The notes beneath the pieces were generated by a model that made no database searches, had not been told where the DNA came from, and was given only the letters and a program-made list of their open reading frames with translations. The position numbers were made by a program, and so were the translations under genes. This document shows positions 7,951 to 15,653 of a stretch of 23,961 bases of DNA, in pieces; positions within the stretch are counted from its first letter, which is position 1; every line of letters starts with the position of its first letter. This DNA comes from a virus. The DNA is taken from the IMG/VR virus record IMGVR_UViG_3300037427_002637, positions 1 to 23,961 of that record; one strand, given 5' to 3'.

Positions 7951-8382
7951 TCACCAAGCCACCGCATTTGTTTGCACAGCAATTAGATTTTCATTTGCAG
8001 TTACTTCAGCAGAAGAAACTACTTCACCTTGACCGACATAGATTCCAGCAACAGTTGCCGAACCAGCGTCAGCATTGTGAACAAATCCGTCAGTAGCAGC
8101 ACAGTAAAGAGTTTCGCCTTGAACATAGGTTGCAGCTTCAGCACGCATATACAAGACACCGCCAGACGGCATGAATGAAACACGGCCACCAGTGACCAAT
8201 GTTCCGTCTTTGTCTTTATGTGAAGAATCAATTGTCACGCCAAGAGGTGTGTTTCCAACCGCTGCGGTTAGATTCAATGTGTTCGTTCCGTCAACCTTTA
8301 GCAAAAGTCCAGATAGACTTGCTGTGGTTCCTGCTTTCATATTGCCGTTAATAGGCCCTGTTCCGATTCCGTGTAATCCCAT
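7951..8382 (-). CDS. Capsid decoration / stabilisation protein
   Basis: 143 aa. The N-terminus MGLHGIGTGPINGNMKAGTT is followed by a compact Gly-rich beta structure with GNTPLGVTIDSSHKDKDGTL and GGRVSFMPSGGVLYMRAEAA. Small Gly/Ala/Val-rich beta proteins coded between the protease and the capsid protein are typically shell-cementing decoration proteins (lambda gpD or DUF2190-like role). The start is two bases after the protease stop codon, with GGGG about ten bases upstream. It would bind the mature capsid at three-fold sites. The family call is by pattern, size and position. Confidence 0.7.
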   Translation of the reverse strand: MGLHGIGTGPINGNMKAGTTASLSGLLLKVDGTNTLNLTAAVGNTPLGVTIDSSHKDKDGTLVTGGRVSFMPSGGVLYMRAEAATYVQGETLYCAATDGFVHNADAGSATVAGIYVGQGEVVSSAEVTANENLIAVQTNAVAW

Positions 8383-8383
8383 T

Positions 8384-9718
8384 TCAAATCATCCCCTTTG
8401 CTTTAGCATCTTCAAATGTCGGAGCGAGGTCGTCAGAACCAGCGCCACGATTGTATGCAGCCACAAGAGCGTTAAAGGAAGCGACATATTCCGCTTCAGG
8501 TGTTTTTAGGAGTTCACCGTTTAGGTAATTTGCGATTACCGATTCGGATTTGATAGAATGTGATGCGACTACTTCAGAAGGTGAAGCAGGAGTAACAGGC
8601 TTCATTTCCTTAGAAGGTGCAGGTCGGGATGCTTCCCAAGAAGCCATCAAAGAACGGATTGTTTCTTCAGGCAGTTCGTCATGTCCTTTAAGACCCATTT
8701 CGGATGCTTCTTTAACAACGACAAGTCGTGCGCTTTCAATTCGTGCTTCTTCAGCCGCTTCAAACTCCGCAACCTTACTGTTTGCAAGGATTAGTGCGAG
8801 TTCTATTTCGGATGGAGAAGTCTCTGCTTCAGCAGATGCTTCAATGATTTCTTTTTCTTCAATAATTGTTTCGTCGGACATGTTTGTTCCCGCCTTCGCT
8901 AATCCTAAGTCAGGAGCTGAATCATACTTAAGCATTTCCTGAGAAACTGCTTCTTCAAGTTTAACAGCAGTTTCAATTCTCGCACGAGGATATGCTGGTT
9001 TATGCACTATCGCCAGGTGGTCAAAAGTGAAGTCCGTCTCAAATATCATGTTAGATTTTCCGTCTTCAGCTTCAAGGATTTTATCGGGAACTCCTGTTCC
9101 ACCGATAGAAACTCCGTATTCTGAGCGGAACCAAAGTCCTGATTCCAAAACTTCAAACAATTCACTTCTTTCAACGGTGGCTTCAAATGAAACCTCCCAT
9201 GAATCATCAGTACCAATAACTTCAGCAGCGGTAATTCGGCCAACAACACCTTCGTCAATACCAGCCATATTCCTCTTGAAACGACCATGTTCTGCTTGAG
9301 GGTGATTAAGAGTTACATCTGCACCGACCATTTGGCTGACCACTAAATCAGCTCCTTTACGAGTAATAGTCCAATTATTCTTATTCATACCTTCGTGAAA
9401 TGCGACACCACTAATTTTAACGACAGTTTTACCTGTTGTTGCTTCAATAATAGTTTCTGCAGATTTCATTTCAATTTCAGTAGTTACTGCGACTCTGACA
9501 CATTCGCCAGCAATGAGTTCTTCTCCAACACCACATTCTTTATCGCATGAGGCTTTCTTTTCTTCCTCTTCATAATTTTGCGATTCTAAACATACATTTT
9601 CTTCAGCACATTTTTCTTGGGATGAGCAAGAGTTGCATATATCAGATGCTTCAGGCATTATTTCTTCTTCTGCTTTAGCGCAACAATTACAGCATGGAGT
9701 TTCTTCATTATCAATCAT
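8384..9718 (-). CDS. Prohead protease fused to scaffold-like region, with Cys-rich N-terminus
   Basis: 444 aa with three parts. Residues 1-75 hold eleven Cys in close pairs (PCCNCCAKAEEE, ICNSCSSQEKC, CDKECGVGEELIAGEC), a possible zinc-binding or disulphide module unusual for this family. Residues 95-255 look like an S78-type prohead protease: GVAFHEG opening, His139 in TLNHP, probable nucleophile Ser204 in YGVSIGG, and the closing motif HLAIVHKPAYPRARI. Residues 260-444 are acidic and helical (IELALILANSKVAEFEAAEE), as expected for an internal scaffold released after assembly. An in-frame ATG at 8881 (Met280) could initiate a separate scaffold, as in nested scaffold genes. The start overlaps the previous stop as ATGA. 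Confidence 0.75.
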   Translation of the reverse strand: MIDNEETPCCNCCAKAEEEIMPEASDICNSCSSQEKCAEENVCLESQNYEEEEKKASCDKECGVGEELIAGECVRVAVTTEIEMKSAETIIEATTGKTVVKISGVAFHEGMNKNNWTITRKGADLVVSQMVGADVTLNHPQAEHGRFKRNMAGIDEGVVGRITAAEVIGTDDSWEVSFEATVERSELFEVLESGLWFRSEYGVSIGGTGVPDKILEAEDGKSNMIFETDFTFDHLAIVHKPAYPRARIETAVKLEEAVSQEMLKYDSAPDLGLAKAGTNMSDETIIEEKEIIEASAEAETSPSEIELALILANSKVAEFEAAEEARIESARLVVVKEASEMGLKGHDELPEETIRSLMASWEASRPAPSKEMKPVTPASPSEVVASHSIKSESVIANYLNGELLKTPEAEYVASFNALVAAYNRGAGSDDLAPTFEDAKAKGMI

Positions 9719-10167
9719 TCTTCATCATTCCCGAGTTTCCTAATTGGAGTTAATGTGGTTGTTGGGGACATAGCCATGACTTTATCCATTTCTTGTTCGT
9801 GGTCTTGAGCAGACTTAGAAAGCACTTGTTCGTGCTTTTGAGAAAGTTTTTCCAATTCAATTTTATGTTCTTTCTCTGCAGCATCACGCTCTCGTTGGTG
9901 CTTTAATTCGGTTGGGATATTATCAACCTCTTGAGTTTGTTCAGATTCCCACATACGGAGTACTGTCTGTAAAGCAGGAGCAGCAACACCACCAATGATA
10001 GCAATAAGAGCGATAAATCCATCTAAATTAGCGAGAACGACATCTGGTTTCCAGATACCCATACCGACAACTGAACCACAGGCCATTAACCAAAGGTAAA
10101 TTGCAGGTTTAACAGTTGACTTAACCATTTGGTCGTTAAATGAATTATTCCCAGTTTGTTTACTCAT
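9715..10167 (-). CDS. Two-helix membrane protein with coiled-coil tail (holin-like)
   Basis: 150 aa. Two hydrophobic segments at about residues 21-40 (PAIYLWLMACGSVVGMGIW) and 45-68 (LDGFIALIAIIGGVAAPALQ) are separated by a short turn. Residues 80-130 form a long charged heptad region (HQRERDAAEKEHKIELEKLS). This is the layout of many small holin-like proteins, but holins are seldom placed between portal and protease; a membrane-bound packaging or assembly factor is another possibility. The start overlaps the portal end by eight bases, and the end overlaps the protease ATG as ATGA, so it is co-translated with head genes. Confidence 0.6.
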   Translation of the reverse strand: MSKQTGNNSFNDQMVKSTVKPAIYLWLMACGSVVGMGIWKPDVVLANLDGFIALIAIIGGVAAPALQTVLRMWESEQTQEVDNIPTELKHQRERDAAEKEHKIELEKLSQKHEQVLSKSAQDHEQEMDKVMAMSPTTTLTPIRKLGNDEE

Positions 10168-11563
10168 CTTCAGGTTCCCCTCCGCTGTTGGTGTCTTGTT
10201 GTTGAGGACGAGGACTTATAGGTCTTGTCCCTGTTTGGTTATCATCCTTAAATCCTTCTTCAATTCCTTCGGGGAATCCAAGCATTTCTCTTGCTTCGTC
10301 TCTGGTGATGATACCGTCTCTGAATCCGAGCGATACACGCTGGTATTCTTGATAATTGTTTTCTTCGTCAACTGGTTCAAACTTAAGAGTCGGTAAATCC
10401 TTTCTTTCAGCAACAATACCAGACATTTCTAAATGGCGTAAAAGTAAAGCGTTTACTCCTTGAGTAACTACTGCTTGAAGTCTTGAAATTGCTTGCATAG
10501 ACCACATGTTAGCATTAAATGTAGCAGCAAAGGTTGAACCTGATTCTTGTCCTGCAGCAACACGAGGCACTTGAAGAACAGCTGAAATATCACTGTTAAT
10601 CATGTCAAGGAATCCGCTATTATCTGGGACATTCTTCATATCCATCTGGTTAATGCTAACATAGTCAGGTAGGATTGGGATTTGGTCTGCCCTTAGACTT
10701 TCAAGAAGTTTTCCGACCTCTTTCATAATATGGGATAGTCTTTCTCTTTGTTCATTAGGGTCAGTAATATGTTCAACTGCAGACATATCAATGCTGATAT
10801 ACTGCTTTGTCATACTGTCTTCAATAGCAATGCGATTATTCATTGTATTGTATTTAGCCCTAATAGCCTGTTTCAAACTGCTAAAGCGAGATGCGCCCCA
10901 TACACCATAAGTCCATCTGCTAAGTCTGTCTCTGTGCCAGTTTGAGCGATAATCAATTTTAATGTGGGATATTTCATCTGAAGGTATTTCTAATGCCCCT
11001 CTTTCTTGTTCCCTGAAGCGATATGTATTTGCTTCCATAATTGGGTCATCTTTGCCGTATGCTCTTGGACTTTTATCGCTGTTTGGTCTATCATCAACAA
11101 TTGTAATTTGCGTTATAGGGATGCTTTGTAGCGCAGTAATCCCAACACCTGCCCTACCGACTATTTTATCAATAGAGTTCCCATAGACAAGCAGGTTTCG
11201 CATTGTATTGATGATAAAGTCATCTAATTCAACATCAAGGACAAACTGTTCAACCGCTTCACGGATTTTCTTATTTTTCGCCTTTGCATAATCAAACTTG
11301 TATTTGTTTCCTGTGAGTGATACTGCTCTGACTGCACCATTGAGTTCAGGGTCAAGTTTTAGCATATCATCATAAAGGTCAAACTCGCTATCATAGACAG
11401 AACCATATTGTTTGTAGCCTTGAGTCCTCATTGACTCCGTTTCAGTCAAAATATCCTTAATGGATGCTACAAGAGGTGACGGAGCTGGTGCTTTTACCGA
11501 GATTCTCTTAATTTTTTCCGTTTTTTCAGGAATTGTCGGCTTATCTCGTGAAAACCAGCCCAT
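10160..11563 (-). CDS. Portal protein
   Basis: 467 aa starting MGWFSRDKPTIPEKTEKIKR. The fold pattern matches HK97/SPP1-type portals: an N-terminal wing (SVYDSEFDLYDDMLKLDPEL, then NGAVRAV), the conserved core LLVYGNSIDKIV, a region with SHIKIDYRSNWHRDRLSRW, a central stem (IMKEVGKLLESLRADQIPIL), and a crown-side helix with VPRVAAGQESGSTFAA. The acidic, Pro/Gln-rich tail is disordered. Twelve copies would form the DNA entry channel and dock TerL. It is the first large gene of the leftward virion operon and divergent from TerL across about 430 bp. The ATG at 11563 is the only reasonable start; AAGGAG lies about 25 bases upstream, too far to be a normal ribosome site. Confidence 0.85.
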   Translation of the reverse strand: MGWFSRDKPTIPEKTEKIKRISVKAPAPSPLVASIKDILTETESMRTQGYKQYGSVYDSEFDLYDDMLKLDPELNGAVRAVSLTGNKYKFDYAKAKNKKIREAVEQFVLDVELDDFIINTMRNLLVYGNSIDKIVGRAGVGITALQSIPITQITIVDDRPNSDKSPRAYGKDDPIMEANTYRFREQERGALEIPSDEISHIKIDYRSNWHRDRLSRWTYGVWGASRFSSLKQAIRAKYNTMNNRIAIEDSMTKQYISIDMSAVEHITDPNEQRERLSHIMKEVGKLLESLRADQIPILPDYVSINQMDMKNVPDNSGFLDMINSDISAVLQVPRVAAGQESGSTFAATFNANMWSMQAISRLQAVVTQGVNALLLRHLEMSGIVAERKDLPTLKFEPVDEENNYQEYQRVSLGFRDGIITRDEAREMLGFPEGIEEGFKDDNQTGTRPISPRPQQQDTNSGGEPEDE

Positions 11564-11677
11564 ATTTGAAAGTGAGTGGTCGTTCTCCTTTAAGTGCTTC
11601 TAAGCAACATTTATTCTTTTTATTCTTTCACTGTCATTACCAAAAGAATAAAACGGGGGACAGCTGACCATTTTGTA

Positions 11678-11815
11678 TTATTCTTTATTTGTTCCTATAA
11701 GGTTTCTAAAGAGTTTTATACTCTTACTACCTACAAAGACCCAAAAGATAACTTCTAAAATAATCAAAACTATACCCAAATAACCTAATCCTTCATAGGG
11801 TATTGGAATATCCAT
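11678..11815 (-). CDS. Leaderless 45-aa single-pass membrane protein
   Basis: ATG at 11815, TAA at 11678-11680. The product MDIPIPYEGLGYLGIVLIIL continues EVIFWVFVG and then a basic tail (SKSIKLFRNLIGTNKE): one transmembrane helix, N-outside/C-inside by the positive-inside rule. A TATA-like ATATTTATC (minus strand, 11841-11848) is centred about 29 bases before the ATG, the spacing of a leaderless archaeal transcript, which strongly supports this short frame. It heads the leftward transcription unit that may continue into the portal operon. Function is unknown. Confidence 0.65.
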   Translation of the reverse strand: MDIPIPYEGLGYLGIVLIILEVIFWVFVGSKSIKLFRNLIGTNKE

Positions 11816-11840
11816 AACTCAATCTATGGTCTTCGGACAG

Positions 11841-11848
11841 ATAAATAT
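11841..11848 (-). promoter_or_regulatory. TATA box of the leftward virion arm
   Basis: The minus strand reads ATATTTATC, centred about 29 bases before ATG 11815. Archaeal TATA boxes lie about 25-30 bases before the transcription start, so the transcript should begin at or next to the ATG (leaderless). Confidence 0.55.
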
Positions 11849-11960
11849 GTCTTAGGCACTCCCCACCCCTCAAAATAAATAAATAAATAACAACAATAGA
11901 CCTGTGAGGCACTTTATTCTTTCCCAAAACATTTACAAAATAAAAATAAAGACCGTCGCA

Positions 11961-11966
11961 TTTATA
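11961..11966 (+). promoter_or_regulatory. TATA box of the rightward phosphoesterase-TerL operon
   Basis: GCATTTATAGG, with TTTATA at 11961-11966, lies 26-31 bases before ATG 11992, again the spacing of a leaderless archaeal gene. This supports 11992 over the upstream in-frame GTG at 11968, which would lie immediately next to the TATA box. Confidence 0.55.
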
Positions 11967-11991
11967 GGTGTTTTACTGTTTGGTTAGAGCA

Positions 11992-13452
11992 ATGAACAAT
12001 AAGAAGACGAAGCGTGCAAGCCCAGGTACTGGTTATGACTTAATTGAGCAAGAATCTCATTTACTTTCAACAATGTCAAGGTTGGCTTTTGCTCGTCATC
12101 TGCATAACCTCAACCCAACAAAGTCTGTTAAAGGCTGGGAAATGTCAACTCAAAGGTGGCAGAAAGGTAATAGTGTGATAAATCCAGAAGTAGTAGCAAC
12201 TCCAAATACCCGTATGTATTCAACTGATGCGTATTACTACAACAGTGATGAAGACATTTACTTCACATTCCTTCGGGCAGCCGACCAAGTAGTGAAAATT
12301 ACAGGTGATGTTCACCGACAAATGAAGGCTGATTATTCAAATATGGCTACTGACGCACTTACAATCAATGAAATGTGCAGAAAGTATGCTATGCCTCGCC
12401 CCTGGCTTGAAGAATACCGCAAAAGACATGGTTGGACTCATGATATGTCCCCCTTTACTGATGAAGAGTTTGTTGAAAAGTCAGTTGAAGAAATGACAAA
12501 CGACCTAATTGCTCGTCAAAAGCAACAACTGTTTGAAAAATATGAAGCGAAAAGGTGGAATGACCTTGAAAAAGACGCACAGAAGTTTAGAAACCTTGAT
12601 AATTACCTCTTAACTGAGTTCCTATCTCTTATCCCTGAAGCACCTGAAAGTCCTCAACGCATAACTTTGATTGAAGAACAAGGAAACCCTTATGCTCTAA
12701 TGGTTTCTGCAACAGATTTTCATTGGGGTAAGTATGGCTGGGAAGACGAAGTAGGAGAAACCTACAATTTTGACGAAGCCAAAGAACGATTGATGGATAG
12801 AACAAGCGATTTACTGTCAAAACTCCCTTATCGCCCCGAAAAAATTATTTTAGGAACAGGCTCGGACTGGTTTCATGTTGATAATGACTTAGGACAAACA
12901 ACAAAAGGTACTCCTCAAGACATGTGTGGGACACCAGCCCAAATCCTTAAAAGTGGTTGCGAACTCGCTGTTGAACACATAGAACTCTTAAGACAGGTTG
13001 CACCTGTTGAAGTCTATAATATGGCTGGAAACCATGACAGAATGTCTGCTTTGGCTCTTATCATGTATTTGGATGCTTATTATCGCAACTGTGATGATGT
13101 GAAAATTACAGTTTCTCCTCATGCGAGACAATACTTGACATACGGCAACACACTAATTGGTTTAACTCACGGTGATGGGGGAATGCAAAAACTTCCATCC
13201 CTTATGGCCTGCGAAGCAAAGAAAGAATGGGGAGTTACAAATCACCATCTATGGTTTCACGGACATTTGCACCACCAAACAATTAAAGAAACTGCAGGCA
13301 CTATGATTATCCAAATGCCTTCATTAGCAGGGCATGATAGATACCATGCACGAAACGGTTATACAATGTCAAAAGCAGGTTTGGCTGCTTATATGATTGA
13401 CATTGAAGAAGGACTGATTTGCAGTTTGTTTTCTCCTGTGGAGGGTCATTGA
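11992..13452 (+). CDS. Calcineurin-like metallophosphoesterase with N-terminal TerS-like HTH region
   Basis: 486 aa from ATG 11992, placed by the TATA box 26-31 bases upstream. The C-terminal half has the full calcineurin-like metal-binding signature: D242-x-H244 (TDFHWGKYG), GSDWFH around D292, GNHD at 346-349, THGDG at H393, and GHLH with H423/H425. It should hydrolyse phosphoester bonds with two metal ions, on an unknown substrate (nucleic acid or nucleotide likely). Residues about 123-152 (TINEMCRKYAMPRPWLEEYR) resemble the helix-turn-helix of small terminase subunits, followed by a long helical linker. No separate TerS gene is visible, and TerL lies about 260 bp downstream in the same operon. 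The protein may therefore combine packaging-site recognition with phosphoesterase activity; the HTH call is inference. Confidence 0.8.
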   Translation: MNNKKTKRASPGTGYDLIEQESHLLSTMSRLAFARHLHNLNPTKSVKGWEMSTQRWQKGNSVINPEVVATPNTRMYSTDAYYYNSDEDIYFTFLRAADQVVKITGDVHRQMKADYSNMATDALTINEMCRKYAMPRPWLEEYRKRHGWTHDMSPFTDEEFVEKSVEEMTNDLIARQKQQLFEKYEAKRWNDLEKDAQKFRNLDNYLLTEFLSLIPEAPESPQRITLIEEQGNPYALMVSATDFHWGKYGWEDEVGETYNFDEAKERLMDRTSDLLSKLPYRPEKIILGTGSDWFHVDNDLGQTTKGTPQDMCGTPAQILKSGCELAVEHIELLRQVAPVEVYNMAGNHDRMSALALIMYLDAYYRNCDDVKITVSPHARQYLTYGNTLIGLTHGDGGMQKLPSLMACEAKKEWGVTNHHLWFHGHLHHQTIKETAGTMIIQMPSLAGHDRYHARNGYTMSKAGLAAYMIDIEEGLICSLFSPVEGH

Positions 13453-13583
13453 TGGGAAATAGGACTTGTCTTAGAAAATGTATGACATGCGGTAAAGAAG
13501 GCGTTTATGCTACAACCGCCTGCCGTAAACAGGTAAAAGGAAAGGATATTTACTGTGGGTATTTACGAGTGGTGAGAGAATGA
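13452..13583 (+). CDS. 43-aa zinc-ribbon-like microprotein
   Basis: The ATG at 13452 shares one base with the stop of the phosphoesterase (TGATG), and its own TGA overlaps the next ATG (ATGA). Product MGNRTCLRKCMTCGKEGVYA continues TTACRKQVKGKDIYCGYLR: Cys6, Cys10, Cys13, Cys24 and Cys35 give a CMTC knuckle plus further possible ligands. This fits a small zinc-binding fold. Coupling at both ends in the TerL operon supports a real gene. It may be a regulator or a packaging accessory; function is unknown. Confidence 0.7.
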   Translation: MGNRTCLRKCMTCGKEGVYATTACRKQVKGKDIYCGYLRVVRE

Positions 13584-13720
13584 GCGGTCAACATAGATAT
13601 TGCGAAAAGGCTTATTGCCCTAAATGTGGGTTTGCTACAAGTATTATGGAGTCTGAAAAGGCTATGAAAGGTATTTGTCCCCACTGTGGAGAAAAGGGGT
13701 TGAAACCACTTGCCTATTAA
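13580..13720 (+). CDS. 46-aa zinc-ribbon microprotein upstream of TerL
   Basis: Product MSGQHRYCEKAYCPKCGFAT continues SIMESEKAMKGICPHCGEKG: two classic knuckles, CPKC and CPHC, about 20 residues apart, the pattern of a zinc ribbon that binds nucleic acid or protein. It begins in ATGA with the previous gene, and TerL initiates (TTG 13710) before its TAA at 13718-13720, an 11-base overlap. It is therefore translationally linked to TerL and may take part in packaging, although that is inference. Confidence 0.75.
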   Translation: MSGQHRYCEKAYCPKCGFATSIMESEKAMKGICPHCGEKGLKPLAY

Positions 13721-15194
13721 CACCAGCACTCTCAGTTTCTTAAGGTCAAAGGATGACATTAAGTATTTTTATGAATGGTTGGGTTATACATGGGGCGAAC
13801 ATATTGAAGATTGGATTAAGTTATACACAGATAGACAGGATGCACAGGTTCACAGAACTTGTATTGTTGCGCCTCGTGACCACTCTAAATCAACAACCCT
13901 CCGTATTGTTTTACTCCATCATGCTCTTTTTCTGAAGTGGAGGAATAAACCATTCAGCTGCTGGTTGTTTTCAGCAAGTAAGGATACTGCTTCTCGTCGT
14001 CTCGGTGAAATCAGAGAAGACATTCTTAAGCATAAGGAGTTATCAAAATACCTTGATACAAAGCGTGGTGGAAAGTATGAATTGTTTTTCACTAATGGCG
14101 CATGGATAAGAGCCACATCTGTTGGTTCTGCTATTCGGGGTGAACACCCAGCCTGTATTGCTCTTGACGATGTTCTTATGGATATGGGAGATATGTCAAT
14201 GGATAATGTAAGAGGATGGCTCAGAAAGGTTGTCACTCCTATGTTATCTCCAGGAACCAGCCTATATTGCGTTGGAACTCCTATGGCTATGACTGATATT
14301 TACCATACTGAAATGTTAGAAAACAAAGTATGGAAAAGTGGGACATGGTCTGCAATCCTTAATTGGGATGAATACAAAGCCGACCCAGAAAATGTTATCC
14401 CAGAGTGCCTATGGCCTGAACATAGACCAATAGAGTTTATACTGGAACAAAAAGAGGCTATGCAGGAATTAGAGTTCACTCAAGAATACCTTTGCCGAGT
14501 CATTGACGAAGAATCCCAGGTTTTCCCTCGTAGCATTTCAAGAAAGAATATGGATATGGAATTGTCTTTAGAAAAAGAAAAGTTTCACAGCGGTAAATAT
14601 GTTATGGGCTTTGACCCTTCTCACGGATTAGGTAAAGACTATTCAGTTATTGTAGTGTTAAGACAAGACGAAGACGGCTACATCTATTTGGTTGATGTTT
14701 GGCGACGCAATGACTTTCCCCCTGAAAAGCAGGTTGATGTTATCGCTGACTATAATTACAGATACAAAATGCCTGTTGTCGCAATTGAAGATGTAGGTTT
14801 TCAAAGGCTGTATAATGCAATCCTTATGCAAAAAGGTATTACTATTGACTATCAACCCTCTAAAGCCTCAAACAAGAGTCTTAAGCAGGGACTAATGAGC
14901 CGACTCAGAGCCTGGTTTGAACAAGGCCGAGTAGTCTTACCATTCGGAGATGAACCAACCAGAAAAGTAATTCGGGCGTTCTTAGAAGAATTAGAATCCC
15001 ATGCTTGGAAAAATGGTGAAATAGTGGACTTAGGAAAACATAACGATATGGTTATGGCCTTTGCACACGCCATAGACCAATTCATAATGCCTGTTTCCCA
15101 GGGAAGTTTTAGTGTGAGCACTACTACATTTGGTAACTGGAATAACTCGCAAACTTCATCAAAGGCTGGCGGAAAATACCCGTTTTTCTTCTAA
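13710..15194 (+). CDS. terL: Terminase large subunit (TerL)
   Basis: 494 aa if initiated at TTG 13710 inside the end of the upstream gene; no suitable ATG exists near the N-terminus, and GGGG lies about ten bases before the TTG. The ATPase domain shows Walker A APRDHSKST (residues 54-62), Walker B CIALDD (149-154) and a coupling motif CVGTP (187-191). The RNase H-like nuclease shows D302 in MGFDPSHG, E360-D361 in VVAIEDVGF and D446 in KHNDMVMA. The C-terminus is an ordinary short tail. It cuts concatemers and pumps DNA through the portal. A T-run follows the stop by eight bases. Confidence 0.95.
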   Translation: MPINTSTLSFLRSKDDIKYFYEWLGYTWGEHIEDWIKLYTDRQDAQVHRTCIVAPRDHSKSTTLRIVLLHHALFLKWRNKPFSCWLFSASKDTASRRLGEIREDILKHKELSKYLDTKRGGKYELFFTNGAWIRATSVGSAIRGEHPACIALDDVLMDMGDMSMDNVRGWLRKVVTPMLSPGTSLYCVGTPMAMTDIYHTEMLENKVWKSGTWSAILNWDEYKADPENVIPECLWPEHRPIEFILEQKEAMQELEFTQEYLCRVIDEESQVFPRSISRKNMDMELSLEKEKFHSGKYVMGFDPSHGLGKDYSVIVVLRQDEDGYIYLVDVWRRNDFPPEKQVDVIADYNYRYKMPVVAIEDVGFQRLYNAILMQKGITIDYQPSKASNKSLKQGLMSRLRAWFEQGRVVLPFGDEPTRKVIRAFLEELESHAWKNGEIVDLGKHNDMVMAFAHAIDQFIMPVSQGSFSVSTTTFGNWNNSQTSSKAGGKYPFFF

Positions 15195-15202
15195 ATATAA
15201 AG

Positions 15203-15210
15203 TTTTTTTT
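15203..15210 (+). terminator. T8 terminator after TerL
   Basis: Eight T residues start eight bases after the TerL stop and are followed by G and eight A residues, which gives a weak A-T hairpin. Oligo-T tracts on the coding strand terminate archaeal transcription, so this probably ends the rightward operon. Confidence 0.6.
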
Positions 15211-15321
15211 GAAAAAAAATTATTTGTATTATGCGGAGCTGTAGGCGTTGAGCCTAATGATAGGTCAAAAATTGTTGTCATAGTATATCAACCCTTCGGA
15301 CAAAGACTATAAGGTCGGGCG

Positions 15322-15374
15322 TGTAGGAACATTTGTCCCCCGAAGGCGGGGGGCGGGGCGGTATAAATGTCCTT
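15322..15374. repeat. Large imperfect inverted repeat with GC-rich core
   Basis: GGAACATTTG (left arm) pairs with ATAAATGTCC (right arm) with two mismatches, and a G/C core (CCCCCGAAGGCGGGGGG) folds inside. GGTATAAATG inside the right arm could also be a TATA box. The element sits where the CAG/CTG/GAG/CTC-free segment begins, so it may be a boundary, recombination or regulatory structure. Confidence 0.4.
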
Positions 15375-15653
15375 GGCGCATTCTTGAAATGCGTCAAAAC
15401 GGATTTGCGTGCGTAGCATGTGGATATGAATAGGGAAGTAAAAAAGGGAACGGGTGATGCACACCCCGTTGAAAATGTGGTCGGGTCGCACAAGTGGGCG
15501 AAGCCAAAAAGCAACCGAATGACATAGACGATGAAAAAAACCTACAATAGCCTTAGCACCCGCCATGAAAAAAGAATGCGGGGGATTACAAGGGTGAACA
15601 CGCCAAACCCAAAATAGGCGGAATGAATGCGAAAAACTTTGAAAGGTGAAGAC

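Larger units (their letters stand above)
11564..11991. promoter_or_regulatory. Divergent control region between portal and phosphoesterase/TerL arms
   Basis: A+T-rich spacer between the leftward virion operon and the rightward arm. It holds the 45-aa gene (11678-11815) with its TATA box, a TATA box for the rightward arm (11961-11966), an (AAAT)n tract near 11873-11889, and several AATAAA-like stretches around 11605-11625 that could include a second leftward TATA box closer to the portal. A 23-codon frame between 11678 and 11600 has no promoter or ribosome-site support and was not called. Confidence 0.6.
15195..15653 (+). other. Structured 460-bp spacer between TerL and the Zn-ribbon cluster
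   Basis: No convincing gene. The left end has the TerL terminator and a 15-base stretch GTCATAGTATATCAA (15277-15291) identical to the promoter at 22896-22910. It is followed by a large imperfect stem at 15322-15374, a CGCATT/AATGCG hairpin (15377-15393), an AACGGG/CCCGTT hairpin (about 15448-15470) and a CCCGC/GCGGG hairpin (15559-15582). From 15253 on it has no CAG, CTG, GAG or CTC. The density of hairpins suggests a long structured leader or a noncoding RNA for the downstream cluster, but the evidence is only visual. Confidence 0.4.

Noticed and set aside
11873-11889. (AAAT)n tract as a meaningful repeat
   Set aside because: A short simple repeat in an A+T-rich promoter spacer; common by chance there.
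15440-15520. Possible tRNA in the hairpin-rich spacer
   Set aside because: One stem is present, but no cloverleaf with anticodon arm, T-loop consensus and acceptor stem could be built.
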